Shown: positions 39,187 to 50,703, counted from the first letter of the stretch. The stretch is 64,000 bases of DNA from Protopterus annectens (GCF_019279795.1 NC_056732.1:184266503-184330502); one strand, 5' to 3'. The notes: a model not told the origin generated them from the sequence alone. Program-made: numbers and translations.

Positions 39187-39412
39187 TGTCTTTCGGCTTT
39201 TCCCGGTTAGGGGACGCCACAGCGGAACTCTGGTCTGCTAATGATTGGCAGTTGATTTTTACATACTGGCTTGACAGGCCTGACGCACAACCTTCAACGT
39301 GGGTACGCCCATTCACACATGTCTCCACACAGAAGACGCTCTAGCTGAGAATCGAACTGGACAGCGTCTTACTGTGAGGCGACAACGCTACCGCAGCACC
39401 ACCACCGCGGGT
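39187..39412 (-). mobile_element. tRNA-derived SINE, copy 3 (internally deleted)
   Basis: The plus strand begins TGTCTTTCGGCTTTTCCCGG, the complement of the SINE 3' end, and finishes with the complement of the tRNA head. Part of the body between about 39318 and 39330 is missing compared with copies 1 and 2. It directly abuts the L2 coding sequence at 39413. Confidence 0.82.
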
Positions 39413-40140
39413 CTTAATACTCTTAAATACAAAACTAGTCCTCCGTCCTCCCAGAATCAAGCTAAGATATTATACAAACTAAATAAGCTCTATCTATACC
39501 TACTCCAAAAACTGACTTGCTGTGGGGACGTTCACCGTAATCCAGGACCCAACAAATCTAACAACAGAAACTTAAAACAGCTAAATCCTCTATATCTAAG
39601 ACCAACCTCATCTCTCCTCCTTTTAAGTATTAATGTACGACGTATTCTTAACAAAACTAGGACCTTCATGCCCTACTAGCTCTATACAAGCCAGAAGTCG
39701 TTGTGCTAACAGAAACTTGGCTCAAACCTGAACACCACGATAATGAAATTACTGCCCCTGGGTACAATATTATACGTAGAGACAGATCAGGTAAAAAGGG
39801 AGGTGGTGTTGCAATACTATTCCAAAACCACCTCACTTTTGAAAAATTTTAAGTGTAATTCTCAAGACATCAAAGACATAGAACTAATACTAGCCAAATT
39901 AAAACTTAACTCCAACAAACAAATAATTATTGCAGGTGGATATATCCCACCAGGTAATAATACCACCATACTGGAAAGCCTACTAAGCTGGATGTCATCC
40001 TTCCTTCCACAAGAAACCATACTATTAGGTGACTTTAACATTCACTGATCTGATTGTTCCAGCCAAAATCCCACCACCTATATTAACCTCCATGGGTTTA
40101 ACCAAATTATAACTGCCCCCACAAGAATTGACTAAACCTC
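39413..40140 (+). pseudogene. L2 ORF2 N-terminus and endonuclease
   Basis: Residues before the EN include CCGDVHRNPGPN (39518-39553), a 2A-like motif. EN follows: SINVRRILNK, then after shifts a TETWLKPEHHD segment near 39712-39740, GGGVAILF near 39801-39824, an IIAGGYIPPG segment near 39927-39956 and LLGDFNIH at 40023-40046. The TETW, Y-x-P-P and GDFN catalytic blocks are present but spread over three frames. The upstream ATG of the longest frame (39299) lies inside the neighbouring SINE, so it is not the ancestral start. Confidence 0.85.
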
Positions 40141-40183
40141 CAAACGGCAGTCCATCTTAGACTGGATTCTGCTATCAGACCCC

Positions 40184-41198
40184 ATGCTGGCTCAACAATC
40201 AGGCTGTCATCCTGATAATCTGGGTGTCCATCAAGTGACTTACCTAATTAGGAACCAATCCCACCACAATAAACAATCCATCCTCAGAGTAGTACGTAAC
40301 AAAAAGACCTTCAGAGCTAATGACCTAATCAATTCACTAAAAAGCTGCAACTGGACTCCCTTAAAACAACTACCTCTATATGAAGCCGTGCAGTACTTTA
40401 ACTCAACCTTCCTAAAAATCTTAAACTGTCATGCATCCCCCAGAACTATTAGAATCAAAATTAACTATGCCCCATGGCTAACAAAAAATACTAAAACCAT
40501 AATGAAAGAAAGGGACAAAGCCTGGTTACAATTTCACAAACAGAAAAACACTACCTTGAGACAGAACTATCTTGAACTCCGCAACAAAGCTAAAAAACTA
40601 ACTTGACAAAACTAATTAACATAAAACCATGCAAGAAAAATATGCTCACAGCCCTCAAAAATTCTGGGTCACAATAAATAGTTTACTGCACCCAGGAAAA
40701 TCTACCAATCCTACCCCTGTATTACCAAACAACCATGACATCATCCCCACCCAATTTAACAAATACTTTACTGAAACAGTCCAAGCCCTAGCCAACACCC
40801 AAAATACTGCTAGCAGCCCCTTACCTAGAGATACTCCTACCCATTTCAGTACAACAAACAACTCCTCCACTTTTTCCCTGCACCCAGTCCCCACTAATAC
40901 AATTGCTAAACTCCTCAAAAAACTGAAACCAACCACTCTGTTAGCTGACAATCTACCTGCAGACTTCCTTCAAATAACAGCTGAAGCTATAGTCTATCCT
41001 GTGTCCATTCTCATAAATAGGTCAATATCAGAATGTAAAGTACATCACTCCTGGAAAATATCACATATTATACCACTGCACACAGGGGTTATGTCCCTTG
41101 AGCTTTCCAACTACTGCCCTATTGCAATTCTATCACCTTTATCAAAAATATTAGAGAGAGTAGTTCATTCCCAACTAATGCAGTACCTCCTAAAATGA
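40184..41198 (+). pseudogene. L2 ORF2 linker and RT fingers
   Basis: Two open stretches, 140 and 189 codons, separated by a stop and shift near 40606. The first carries YAPWLTKNTKTIMKERDKAW, typical of the L2/CR1 linker. The second has SPQKFWVTIN, FNKYFTETVQ, a LADNLPADFLQITA segment and SNYCPIAILSPLSKILERVV, the RT finger motif (usual form NYRPI). Confidence 0.85.
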
Positions 41199-41900
41199 CC
41201 TGCTATCCATATCCCAGCATGGCTTCAGACCTTCCCATAGCACTACCACAGCACTACTCTCATTTACCAACATTGTCAATCACCATAGAAACAATGGACT
41301 ATTTGTATCCTTGATATTCTTAGACTTATCAAAAGCCTTTGATATGGTCAACCATAGTATGCTTCTAGAAACTCTATCTTCCCTTAACATAAGCTCGTCC
41401 ACCATATCATGGTTCAATAATTACTTATCAGACCGTCAGCAGGCAGTTCTATGGCAAGACCAATTGTCCCCCCTATTACCAGTAGCCATAGGTGTCCCAC
41501 AAGGGTCCATACTAGGACCTTTGCTATTCTCACTATTTACTAACCAGATAGCTTCATCCTCACTATCTGCCTCAGTAGTGCAATACACAGATGATACCAC
41601 TATTATATGTGCCGCCCCCACCCTACATGAGCTAAAAAAACATAACCAAAAACAACTTTTCCTTAACAGAAGCATGGTTCACTAACATCAAACTTATTCT
41701 TAATCCCCAAAAAAACAAACTCATTCTCTTTAGCCCTGGTAGAGCTCCTCCACTAAATAATGATTTTACCATAACATCTAAAGATAATATACAAATCATC
41801 CCAACAACACACGCAAAATTATTAAGTGTTGAAATTGACAATAATCTAAAATTCAATATACACATAGCCCAAACAATTAAGAAAGTTAACAAAAAGCTCA
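41199..41900 (+). pseudogene. L2 ORF2 reverse transcriptase palm
   Basis: The frame 41311-41685 encodes motif A (FLDLSKAFDMVNH), motif B (GVPQGSILGPLLF) and motif C (YTDDTTI), so the catalytic aspartates are intact. The segment before it (41199-41310), with QHGF-type sequence, sits in another frame. After 41685 a shift moves to the NPQKNKLILF region. Confidence 0.88.
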
Positions 41901-42355
41901 GTCTCCTTTACAGGAACAGACAGTTCATCATTAAACATACCAAAGCCACCTTAGCAAGGACTCACCTCTTATCTATTCTCCTTTATGCCTCCTCAATCTT
42001 AACTAACCTTCGCCACACCAAACTAAGCAAAATGGAATCCTGCTACAACAAGATTGCCAAATTTGTTACTGATGCTTCTCATAAATCCCATCACTGTCTA
42101 GCCCTCAAGCAACTTAAATGGCTTAGGTTACCTCAACTACTCCTACTCAACCAACTCTCAATAGCTCACAAGCTCTACTACCTTCCTGACAAAACTCCAG
42201 CACTTCAGAATCTAATTCACCCCTATACCACCACTAGAACCTTAAGATCTAGTAATCAGAACCATATAAATGTCATCAAATACAAAATGATGCTGGTAAA
42301 TCTCTCTTTGCCTGCACCATTGCCAGAACCTGGAATTCACTCCCAAGCCACTTAA
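41901..42355 (+). pseudogene. L2 ORF2 C-terminal region
   Basis: The last 107 codons (42032-42355) include KSHHCLALKQLKWLRLP, a conserved L2 C-terminal segment. A decayed counterpart appears at 62240-62310. It ends at a stop at 42355, followed by a 3' UTR of about 430 bp. Confidence 0.82.
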
Positions 42356-42834
42356 CTTCTACCCAATTAGAAAAAAAACTTCTCATAACCCACTACTTAA
42401 ATAACTGGCATTGCTCATGTTACTCCCCAGGTTAAGCCATACCATTGCACTGTTACTAGGATTCTGCTAAGAATCAAACAGTTGCTCCCCACTTCCCAAT
42501 CTATATTTGTTAATAATACTAAAAAAAAGTAACTTAACTCTCACTTATTCATATTTATATGGAAATGGCTTACTATCAGAAATTTAGACATTGTTAATCT
42601 CTGCTATCTATGCTCAATTGTATTCTTAACATGTATGATGTTATGTTTTCTTATATGTTACTATTTTGTCGACTTTGAACTGTATTGGTATTTGGAGCTT
42701 TTCTCCCCGGGCCTCCGCTGAAAATGGACCTGTGTCCAGTCAAACTTTCCCAGTAAACAAATGTAAAATAAAATAAAAATAAAAATAAATGAATATAACC
42801 TAAGCAACATTACATAAATTATTCAATTCCTGAC

Positions 42835-43400
42835 CCTTTAAACAAGAAATATCTTTATTAAACCACCATTTATGACATAAGCAATCATACATTTATATAA
42901 ATGAAAACAAACCACAACAACACCATCCCAGTTGCAAGCATTTTACATCACAAACAATACTGACACACTCCCAGTTGCAAACTTTATAAATCACTTCTAA
43001 TCTACCCAATCATTTTCAGTTAAACATTACATAGCTCATTTAAGTCCTGCCTTTTTTAAAACCTCATTACTCCCATGTATGTTCATCTTCCACAATTCCC
43101 ATTTTTTTCCTTTGTAGTTTTATCCTACCCTTTTCTAACGATCACGGTTCCAGTTATTTTATCTCTGCTACTATATTCACTACTTCTAATATAGTTGGTT
43201 TAGATTTTTTGACTTCCATTTTCTAGTGATTGCTTTTTGGCAGCCATCATAATTAAACAGAGCAAGGCCTTACCATGTCTAGGCAGTTCCAATTTGCTGT
43301 TAATAATGGAGATAAGAGGTTCACTTAAGGCTATGCTGGTCTGGTAATATTTTTATCACAAAAAATAGCCAATGTTAGCCTTTTCACCATTGTTAATAGA
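42835..43400 (-). mobile_element. Possible 5'-truncated L1 fragment
   Basis: Around 43205-43270 the plus strand has TTCTAGTGATTGCTTTTTGG followed by a GCAAGGCCTTACC-like stretch. It resembles the complement of the L1 ORF2 C-terminus as seen at 4455-4515 and 60678-60710. The rest is AT-rich 3' UTR-like sequence. Boundaries are uncertain. Confidence 0.4.
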
Positions 43401-43675
43401 GATAATCACTAACAAGAGTCTGTAACATACATATAGTTAAGGCATAGTTAATGAATATAGTCCTACTAAGAGTAGACCGGAGTATAAAAATAACCAAAAT
43501 ATTCAAGAAAAGCTATTCTTAGGTTATGACCAGTTCTTTAGGAAGATAACTAAGCACTGAGCTGTAGAAGATGCTGTATTTTCTGGTTAAGATAAAGTAT
43601 TGCATCAGTTTGCTTTATGGATAGATAGACAGAATGGATCATTGCATATTTCACCAGTGGAACAGGCTATATGAA

Positions 43676-45310
43676 TCCAGAGTTTGTCTAAACAAGTCTA
43701 TCTTGGTTTGTGATTTACTATGAAGTTGATTGGTAAGAGAAGTTTAATGGTTGTTAGAAAGGGATAGGTTATAGACAGGCAAGTTCTAGCCATCCCAAGG
43801 GGCCTGGTCAGCTATAAATTCACATAGACTGCAGAGAGGATAATCCAGAGCTTATCTGAACAATTCTCTCTTGGTTTGTGATCTACTGTGGCGTTGTCTG
43901 GTAAGAGAAGTTTTATTTGAATTTATATTTTATTTTTTACCACTGTTTTTCACTGTTTGCAGAAAGGAAGGGATAGCTTGTAGACAAGAAGATTTACCTT
44001 GATTTACATCTTGTTGTTTTACCTTTAATTTTTAATGTTGGTTGTTAGAAAGGCATATGTGTTAGCAAGCTCTAGCCATCAAAAGGGGCTAGTCAGATAT
44101 AAATTCACACAGACTGCAGAGAGGATATTACTCCAGAGCTTATCTACACTGTCCTATCTTGGTTTGTGATTTACTGTAAAGTTGACTGATGAGAAGTTTT
44201 ATTCAAATTTATATTTTAATTTTTTTACTACTGTTTTTCACTGTTTGTAGGACGGAAGTGATAGAGTGTATACAAGAAGATTTACTTTGATTTATATTTT
44301 CCTGTTTTACCTTTAATTTTCACTGTTGGTTGTTAGAAAGGGATAGGTTTTAAACAGGCAAGCTCTAGCCATCCAAGGGGCCTGGTCAGCTATAAATTCA
44401 CATAGACTGCAGAGGACAATCGAAACTTATCTGAACAATTCGCTCTTGGTTTGTGATTTAGTGTAGAGTTGTCTGGTAAGAGAAGTTTTATTTGAATTTA
44501 CATTTATATGCCACGGTGGTACGGCGGTAGCATTGTTACCTCACAGCAAGAGGTTCTCCCGTTCGATTCTCGGCTGGGCTTGGGAGTGCCTTCTGTGTGG
44601 AGTCTGCATGTCCTCCCAACGGTTGGGTAGCATTCAAAAGACATGCGTGCATAAATGGGCGTGCCTTCGTTGAAGGTTAGGCATCGAGCTGGCACCTTGG
44701 CATTTCGTAAAAAAATCTACTGCCAATCATTAGTGGACCGGAGTTCCGCTGTGGCGATCCCTTACTGGGAAAAGCCGAAAGACAAACAACAACAACTTCT
44801 GTTTTTCACTGTTTGTAGGAAGGAATTGAAAGCTTATAGACAAGAAGATTTACCTTGACTTAGATCTTGTTGTTTTACCTTTAATTTTCACTGTTGTTTG
44901 TTAGAAAGGGATAGGTTTTAGACAGGTAAGCTCTAGCCAACCAAAGGGGCTAGTCAGCTGCAAATTCACACAGACTGCAGAGAGGACAATTCAGAGCTTA
45001 TCTAAACTGTCCTGTCTTGGTTTGTGATTTACTGTGAAGTTGACTAATGAGAAGTTTTATTTGAATTTATATTTTATTTTTTACTACTGTTTTTCACTGT
45101 TTGTAAGAAGGAATAGAGAGCGTCTAGACAAGAAGATTTACTTTGATTTATATTCTTTAATTTTCACTGTTGTTTGTTAGAGAGGCATATGTTTTACATA
45201 GGCAAGCTCTAGCCATCCCAAGGAGCCTAGTCAGCTCTAATTTTACACAGACTGCAGAGAAGACAATCCAGAGCTTATCTAAACAATCTTATCTTGGTTT
45301 GTGATTTATT
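43676..45310 (+). repeat. Tandem array of ~280-290 bp units before CR1-C ORF1
   Basis: The landmark GGTTGTTAGAAAGG (or a one-base variant) recurs near 43749, 44040, 44328, 44895 and 45171. Spacings are 291, 288, 567 (one unit plus the SINE at 44505-44795) and 276. Each unit also carries AGCTCTAGCC, GACTGCAGAGA, TCTTGGTTTGTGATTTA and CTGTTTTTCACTGTTTG. The last unit passes directly into the CR1-C 5' region, same strand. The position and unit size are those of promoter monomers in the 5' UTR of some LINEs, which is my inference here. Confidence 0.85.
44505..44795 (+). mobile_element. tRNA-derived SINE, copy 2 (full length)
   Basis: A complete copy: head GCCACGGTGGTACGGCGGTA, box B CGTTCGATTCTCGGC, body TGTGTGGAGTCTGCATGTCC, 3' part with GCTGTGGCGATCCCTTAC and GCCGAAAGAC, and an AAC tail. 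It interrupts one unit of the tandem array, so the array predates it. No clear TSD is visible. Confidence 0.9.
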
Positions 45311-45584
45311 GATCTTTACTGTTAAAAAGAAGTTGTACTGCGAGTGACTGTGAAGAAGCTACTGCTCGCATTCGCAGATGACGTAAAGGAATTACAGCTT
45401 TTGTCTGACTTTCAGGACTTGTACGGTCAGAACAACTACTTTATTGTACTTACTTTAGTATTTAGTTGTATATTGCTTGTATTATTTTTCTCAAAGAAGC
45501 TGATTTAAGTTTTCTTTGAATTCTGTTGTTACTTATTTTGATTATTCTTTTCTTTTATAATTTTTTATTTGTTTGAAGTTGAAT

Positions 45585-47148
45585 ATGGTTTCCTTAAATG
45601 AGTTTGCCATTAATAATTTACTAAAGCACAAATATATCTTGTACAGTGTAATAAATGCTATGCATATTTAAAGGTAACACCTGATAATACTGGTGATCTC
45701 TGTTCCTCATGTCAAAAGCTGGATGATTTGCTTACCATTATTAGAAGTAAATCTAGACTTCCTGATGATGATTGCACTTGTGCAATTGGCACGGCTTGGA
45801 GAACTGTTGTTACATATATTAGTGACTGCACTGGTGAGATAAATAATGTTAGGCAAAAAGCAAATAGAACACATTTAGGAAAGGATGTGTCTATTGTCTG
45901 TAAAGATCATTCAACCCCTATGAAACAAGATGATGCCCCTGACAATTTTGGAATTCTGGATGCAAGTATTCAGCAATCCGGGAGTTCAGAGTGTTTGGAA
46001 GGAAACAAAAAAGAAAGAAAAGAAGTTCACAACAAATAACAAAGAAGGAAAAAGAAACTGATAGATGTCTGTAAAGTAAAGAGAATGCACACTAAAAAGG
46101 GCACTGCTTTGTTATGTAACACACAGATTACAGGCAATGATAAGAATTTTGTATCAGAAAACCTTCAGTCTACAGAAAAAGGTATCATTTATCCAAAAGA
46201 GAACACAGAAAGAAGAAGCAAGGAGCAGAAGAAAAGGAAGAATTCAGAACTGAACATGGAAGGACTAAAGAACATTATTGTAAGAAAGAAGAAGGGAGAG
46301 CTAGATGTTGACTACATGACTCCAACTATGAATGTGCAAAGCCAGCTGGAGGAGAATTCTATGCTTGCAAATTGAATACACAATGAAAACAGTGGGATTA
46401 TTAAGACTAATGGTGATGAGGATCACGCCTTCATAACAATTGAAAGAGCAGATATTACTTTATTAGAAGGTGAAGATTCTTCAGATCTAGTCAGAAATGA
46501 TATTCTTGTAATTGGAGATTCAATTATTAGAGGAACTGACACATTTACAGAGAAGATAATGAACACTGAATAGTATTATGCCTGCCAGGAGCAAAAATAG
46601 AGGATGTGAGACAAGCCTTGGAACACCTTAATATAAGGAAGTATGGATCTGTTTTTATTCATGTTGGTACAAATTATCTCATCTACATGGACTCTCTGAC
46701 TGTTAGTAAGGAACTGACAACCCTCTTAGATAGTATAGCTTGTACTGGTGTTAGGAAGTATTTTTCACAAATCACCTATAGAAAGGACAGTCAGGTGACT
46801 GTGAATGAAAAGATTTGGGGGGTAAATACCTACATGGAAATAATGTCCTGTTCTAAAAAATGGAAATGTGTAGAGCATCCAAGCCTAGCTTTGGGCACAC
46901 GTGTTCAGACAGGATGGTGTGTATTTCTCAAGATTAGGGAAAAGGATTTTTGCAGAAGATACTTTGCAATATTTGACAAACACTACACAGGATCTTTGCC
47001 AGGTCAAAAACTTCACATTTCACAGATAGCAACATTTGATGCATCTCTGATGGTTGTTAATGCTAGGAGAATTAGCTGTGAAGTTTTTTATTGGGAAATG
47101 TGCTACATTTCCACAAGATTGATGTTATTGTTTGTGAAACATGGTTAA
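45585..47148 (+). pseudogene. CR1-C ORF1 (zinc finger and SGNH esterase-like)
   Basis: Near the start a C-x2-C-x14-C-x2-C pattern (cysteines at 45647, 45656, 45701 and 45710) suits the zinc-binding N-terminus of CR1 ORF1. A Lys/Glu-rich linker follows. The esterase-like domain begins near 46500 with ILVIGDSIIRG (block I, Ser codon at 46520) and HVGTN at 46660-46674 (block III). Stops at 46039, 46375 and 46573 and frameshifts near 46870-46960 break it. The ATG at 45585 is one frame off the finger, so a frameshift lies between. The C-terminal His motif is obscured by shifts. Confidence 0.75.
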
Positions 47149-47365
47149 AGAACAGTGACTGGAAACCATTTCTGTCAAGGTATATTTTTTTTATTGTAAC
47201 AGACATTCTAACATAAAATCAGGTGGATGTGTTAAGATAGGGATTAAAGATAGTTATGAGACCTGTGATTATTACATGTTCAGTGATAACACCAATACTA
47301 TAGACTGTGTCACTGTGACAATAAAGACAAACCTGGAACATAACAATTGTTGGAGTCTATAGACC

Positions 47366-47887
47366 GGGTCTATATTAGAACATTGAAGTTTCAGGTCTTC
47401 GAATGTTCTAATATCGACACCTAGTAACTGAAAACTGGTAAGACTGAAAATTTTAGAACATCGAATTTTTTACTAGGGAAAAAAATTGCTGTTCCAAAAC
47501 ACATACACACAACACAAACATACCACACACATACACCTAAAATCTTACATCTAAACCTACACTAAACTGTACATACACCACTATCTACCCACTTACCTTA
47601 ACCCAAACCCTAACACTAAGGTCCGTCACTATCGCACACACACCTAACCCTAACTCACCTATCCCACCCTAACCCTCATGTCCACACAATCGCACACTTA
47701 CCTGAACCCGACCATAACTTTCCACCGCAGAGCTGAAAATAGCGAAGCGACAATAACGGACAACCAAATTATTTCCCTAGGAAAGAATTCGGTTATCTAA
47801 AAATTCGCTAGTTTCAACTTTCGGTTACTAGGTGTCGATATTAGAACATTCGAAGACCTGACACTTCGATGTTCTAATATAGATGTG
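47366..47887. mobile_element. 522-bp MITE, 8-bp TSD (hAT-like)
   Basis: Flanked by TATAGACC at 47358-47365 and 47888-47895, which restores the CR1-C YRPP reading. The terminal inverted repeats of about 60 bp contain TCTATATTAGAACAT, and each arm is itself partly palindromic (TTAGAACATT...GAATGTTCTAA). The centre (about 47560-47770) is rich in CCCTAA-type motifs and matches, in reverse, the core of the 29053-29602 element. The 8-bp TSD is typical of hAT transposons. There is no transposase gene. Confidence 0.85.
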
Positions 47888-48077
47888 TATAGACCACCCA
47901 AGTCAAGTGCAGATGACCTAGACGAATTCATACATTTCTTGCATGAAGCACAGGAGGGAAGAATAATATTAACTGGGGACTTAAATTTACCAGAAACAAA
48001 CTGGAATAATATTGATTCAACTACATTAGTATGGAAATTATTCACAATGTATGTACAGAAACAACAATTGCTTCAGA

Positions 48078-48081
<4 letters not shown>

Positions 48082-48109
<28 letters not shown>
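48082..48109. repeat. 28-base A-run in the CR1-C EN
   Basis: An uninterrupted A-run between two collinear EN segments. It probably expanded from a short Lys codon run. Confidence 0.95.
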
Positions 48110-48330
48110 CTACCATGATCGGAACATACTAGACATTGTTTATGTTCCTAAAGAAATTACTGTTACTTCAAGTCAAGATTTACCACCATTGATGTGCAGT
48201 GATCATGAGGTTATAAAGGTTAATTTTTTTACTAGATAATTCTGTCAAACTGAAATCTAAACCAATGCACAGAAGATTAATTATAAATTATATGGCAGCA
48301 AAGCAGTTACTATGTAAAACTAACTGGCAC

Positions 48331-48900
48331 AATGTGTTTTTTTATTGAAGATTTTAAAAGTAAAATAGGATTTCCCTTGTCATAGTAAAATAAGCATACA
48401 GGTTTAGGTTAACAACATAAATAACCACATAAAAAGGAACATAACACACCAACAAAACCAACTATTTACATGGGTGCCTAAACTAATAAATACAGTTTAT
48501 ATCTTTAGAAAATAGATTGAATTCATACATTGTATCAGTCATTTTTCTCTAGTATTTCCACAACTTTTTGCCAAGAGTTGTAATAAGAGGTTATCCTTTC
48601 TGTTCTTTTCTTAATAGTAGTTAGTTCCAGTTGTGCTTTAGGATGATCTATTATTATATCATTAGTAAACGTTAACACTAGGATTGCATCATAGACCTTT
48701 ACAGGGCTTCAGTACTGAGTGTTCCATGTCCTTATATCAGAGGGGGCTTGTCATGCATTTGCATAGATCGCCCAGTTAGAAAGGAAGCTTTAAATCCTTT
48801 GATAGGTATGTCTTTGAAACTGAGCTACTGCAGTTTAGTAATATGAGTAGCTGGTAATTTCAGTATTAAAAGCTTGTTTCAAAATGAACAAAATAGCTCT
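48331..48900 (-). mobile_element. L1 3' fragment
   Basis: Starts with TTTTTTTATTGAAG (complement of a 3' end). The segments TTTACATGGGTGCCTAAACT and, near 48770-48800, AGAAAGGAAGCTTTAAATCC resemble the ends of the L1 copies at 60440-60470 and 4500-4520. It is diverged, without intact coding sequence or a clear TSD. The upper boundary is uncertain. Confidence 0.5.
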
Positions 48901-49594
48901 TGTAAGAAAGCCTCACTCCTTATTATTAAATATGGACTCGGTAACCATATATATGGCAGTAAAGGAGTTAATCAGTTCATACATCTGTAATGTTTGTATA
49001 TAAGTAACCCATGTTTATTAGTAGGACCAATCAACTGGCATTAGATGCTTATTTTTCTAATACCTTAGCCAAGCATCAAATGTTGGCAATTGCATAGTAT
49101 TTATGGAGTACACTTGGGAAAGAACTATGGGAAAATGAACTGTGTTGGCATGCTTAAAGGATGGAGTGATAGTTCACGTTTAAAGGATAGAGTGATAGTT
49201 CACATAGCTAAAGAGAGAGGATAAATGCATACCAGACATCTAACAACTGCAGGAATATTCATTCTGAGACATGGTGGGCCTGGAGGAGTAACCTTGTGAT
49301 GATTACTTGTGCAGAGTTTTTCAAAATTTTTTTTAACACTTGGTGTTTTATTTACATAATGCAAAAAGGAAGGAAATTATTATGGTATGTAACTTATGGT
49401 AAAGGACTATGGTTACCTGATGTAAGACTTTGGTATGACTGAGGTAAGCAAAAGAAATATGGTGTATCACAGACACTGTGAATGCTGATTCAAATGCATT
49501 GATAGCAAAGTGATTGGTGTATTTATTTATTTAGTTTATATTTAGTAATTGGATAGGTGGGCTGGTCAGTTGACCATTTCTATATGTTTGTATA

Positions 49595-49690
49595 TTTAGT
49601 TATTTACTGCATTTGTGTTCCAGGACAGTGTGACTGGGCAGAAGACTACCCCTCTTCAGTGGTGATCTGGGTAGAAATGCTCCAGAAAAA
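49595..49690 (-). mobile_element. L2 3'-end fragment
   Basis: The plus strand TTTACTGCATTTGTGTTCC, then GTGTGACTGGGCAGAAGAC and a CTTCAGTGGTG...ATGCTCCAG pattern, resembles the complement of the L2 tail at 42700-42770. Confidence 0.45.
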
Positions 49691-49699
49691 TTCCAACAT

Positions 49700-50665
49700 T
49701 ACATAAAGATCATAGGAAACAGAAGTAAACAAATAATAAACAAATGCACACAATTTAAACAAAGTATCATTAATTAATAGCAGCAGCATCATGTAATAAG
49801 CTGTGAAATATATTCTGGGGAGAAAAGAACAAAAACATTATATAAAGAACATAATAAACTGAGGTATTAATTCTCAGATAAGATGTTGTTCTAATAGTCA
49901 GTGTTGCTATAGAGATATGGACAATGCTGTATTTCAATTATTTTCTGAAAGAGTATATTTAAAATGACAAATCCCCTGCTATTGACTACATCCACTGGAG
50001 CTTTTCTAAGAGCAGACCAAGATATTTTTGAATCTCTGCTAAAAGGAAAACATTATGACAATTTTACTTTCCATCATTAACAGTAAATAGAATAAAAACC
50101 CATAATCATACTTGGGTAAGATTACATGTTTTGCTAAAAGCTGGCATGTCAAAGCCAAATCCGTGGCATAGATGGACAAAGTCCCAACTATAGCACAGAT
50201 CACTTTATTTCAATCCATGGCTTGGATGCTTGTTGGAGCCATGAATGAGCATGGGAATGAGCAGCCATTGCCAGCTAACCCATCCTGGATGACGGGAGTT
50301 ATTTCACCACATGGATTTTGGTCGTAGGGAATACTTGCTGCCAAGTAATAGACCAGCATGCCAAAAGAGGAGATGAAATGTAACACTTTAGTTTTATCTG
50401 TGATACAGTTGTATGTATAAGTACTTCTGCAGGAGCTTTAAATTATAAAGTAATGCCACACATAAGGCCTGGATATCTTTGCTGGTTGATGTTAGCAATG
50501 CTATTTCCTCAGACTTTGTAGTGATCAAATGCCCTAGCATAGTTTCTTTCAGTTTTCTTTTACGCCCCATCGCATGCCAACCATCATTCCCCCTCTAAGC
50601 TAATTTGCTCATTTGTTCTTCTTATCTTGGAGAGAGCTAACTGAGTGGAGTTGCCACTAAGGCAG
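49700..50665. other. No gene recognised
   Basis: No coding motif or repeat family recognised. Confidence 0.45.
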
Positions 50666-50669
50666 TCAC

Positions 50670-50703
50670 TTTTTTTCGTTTTTTTTTTTTTTTTTTTTTT
50701 TTT
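50670..50703. repeat. Poly(T) tract
   Basis: A T-run of about 33 bases with one CG interruption. It may be the poly(A) tail of a minus-strand retrocopy that I cannot identify. Confidence 0.8.

Larger units (their letters stand above)
39413..42790 (+). mobile_element. L2-like LINE, nearly complete ORF2
   Basis: A plus-strand L2/CR1-group non-LTR element. It has a 2A-like motif before EN, the EN domain, a linker, RT with YTDD, a C-terminal region and a 3' tail (CCCGGGCCTCCGCTGAAAAT...CAGTAAACAAATG, then AATAAAATAAA). A related 3' end recurs at 62140-63195 and, reversed, at 60735-60830 and 49595-49690. Frame breaks lie near 39680, 39850, 40048, 40140, 40606, 41198 and 41685. No second ORF is seen upstream. 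Confidence 0.88.
47050..48235 (+). pseudogene. CR1-C ORF2 endonuclease, split by a MITE
   Basis: EN sequence begins near 47060 (NARRISC). It continues in shifted frames to GVY at the MITE at 47366-47887 and resumes with YRPPKSSADDLDEFIHFLHE, TGDLNLPETNW (47971-48003) and, after a 28-base A-run at 48082-48109, NILDIVYVP and SDHEVI near 48200-48217. Catalytic GDLN and SDH motifs remain. RT is not found downstream; an L1 fragment begins near 48331. Confidence 0.8.
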
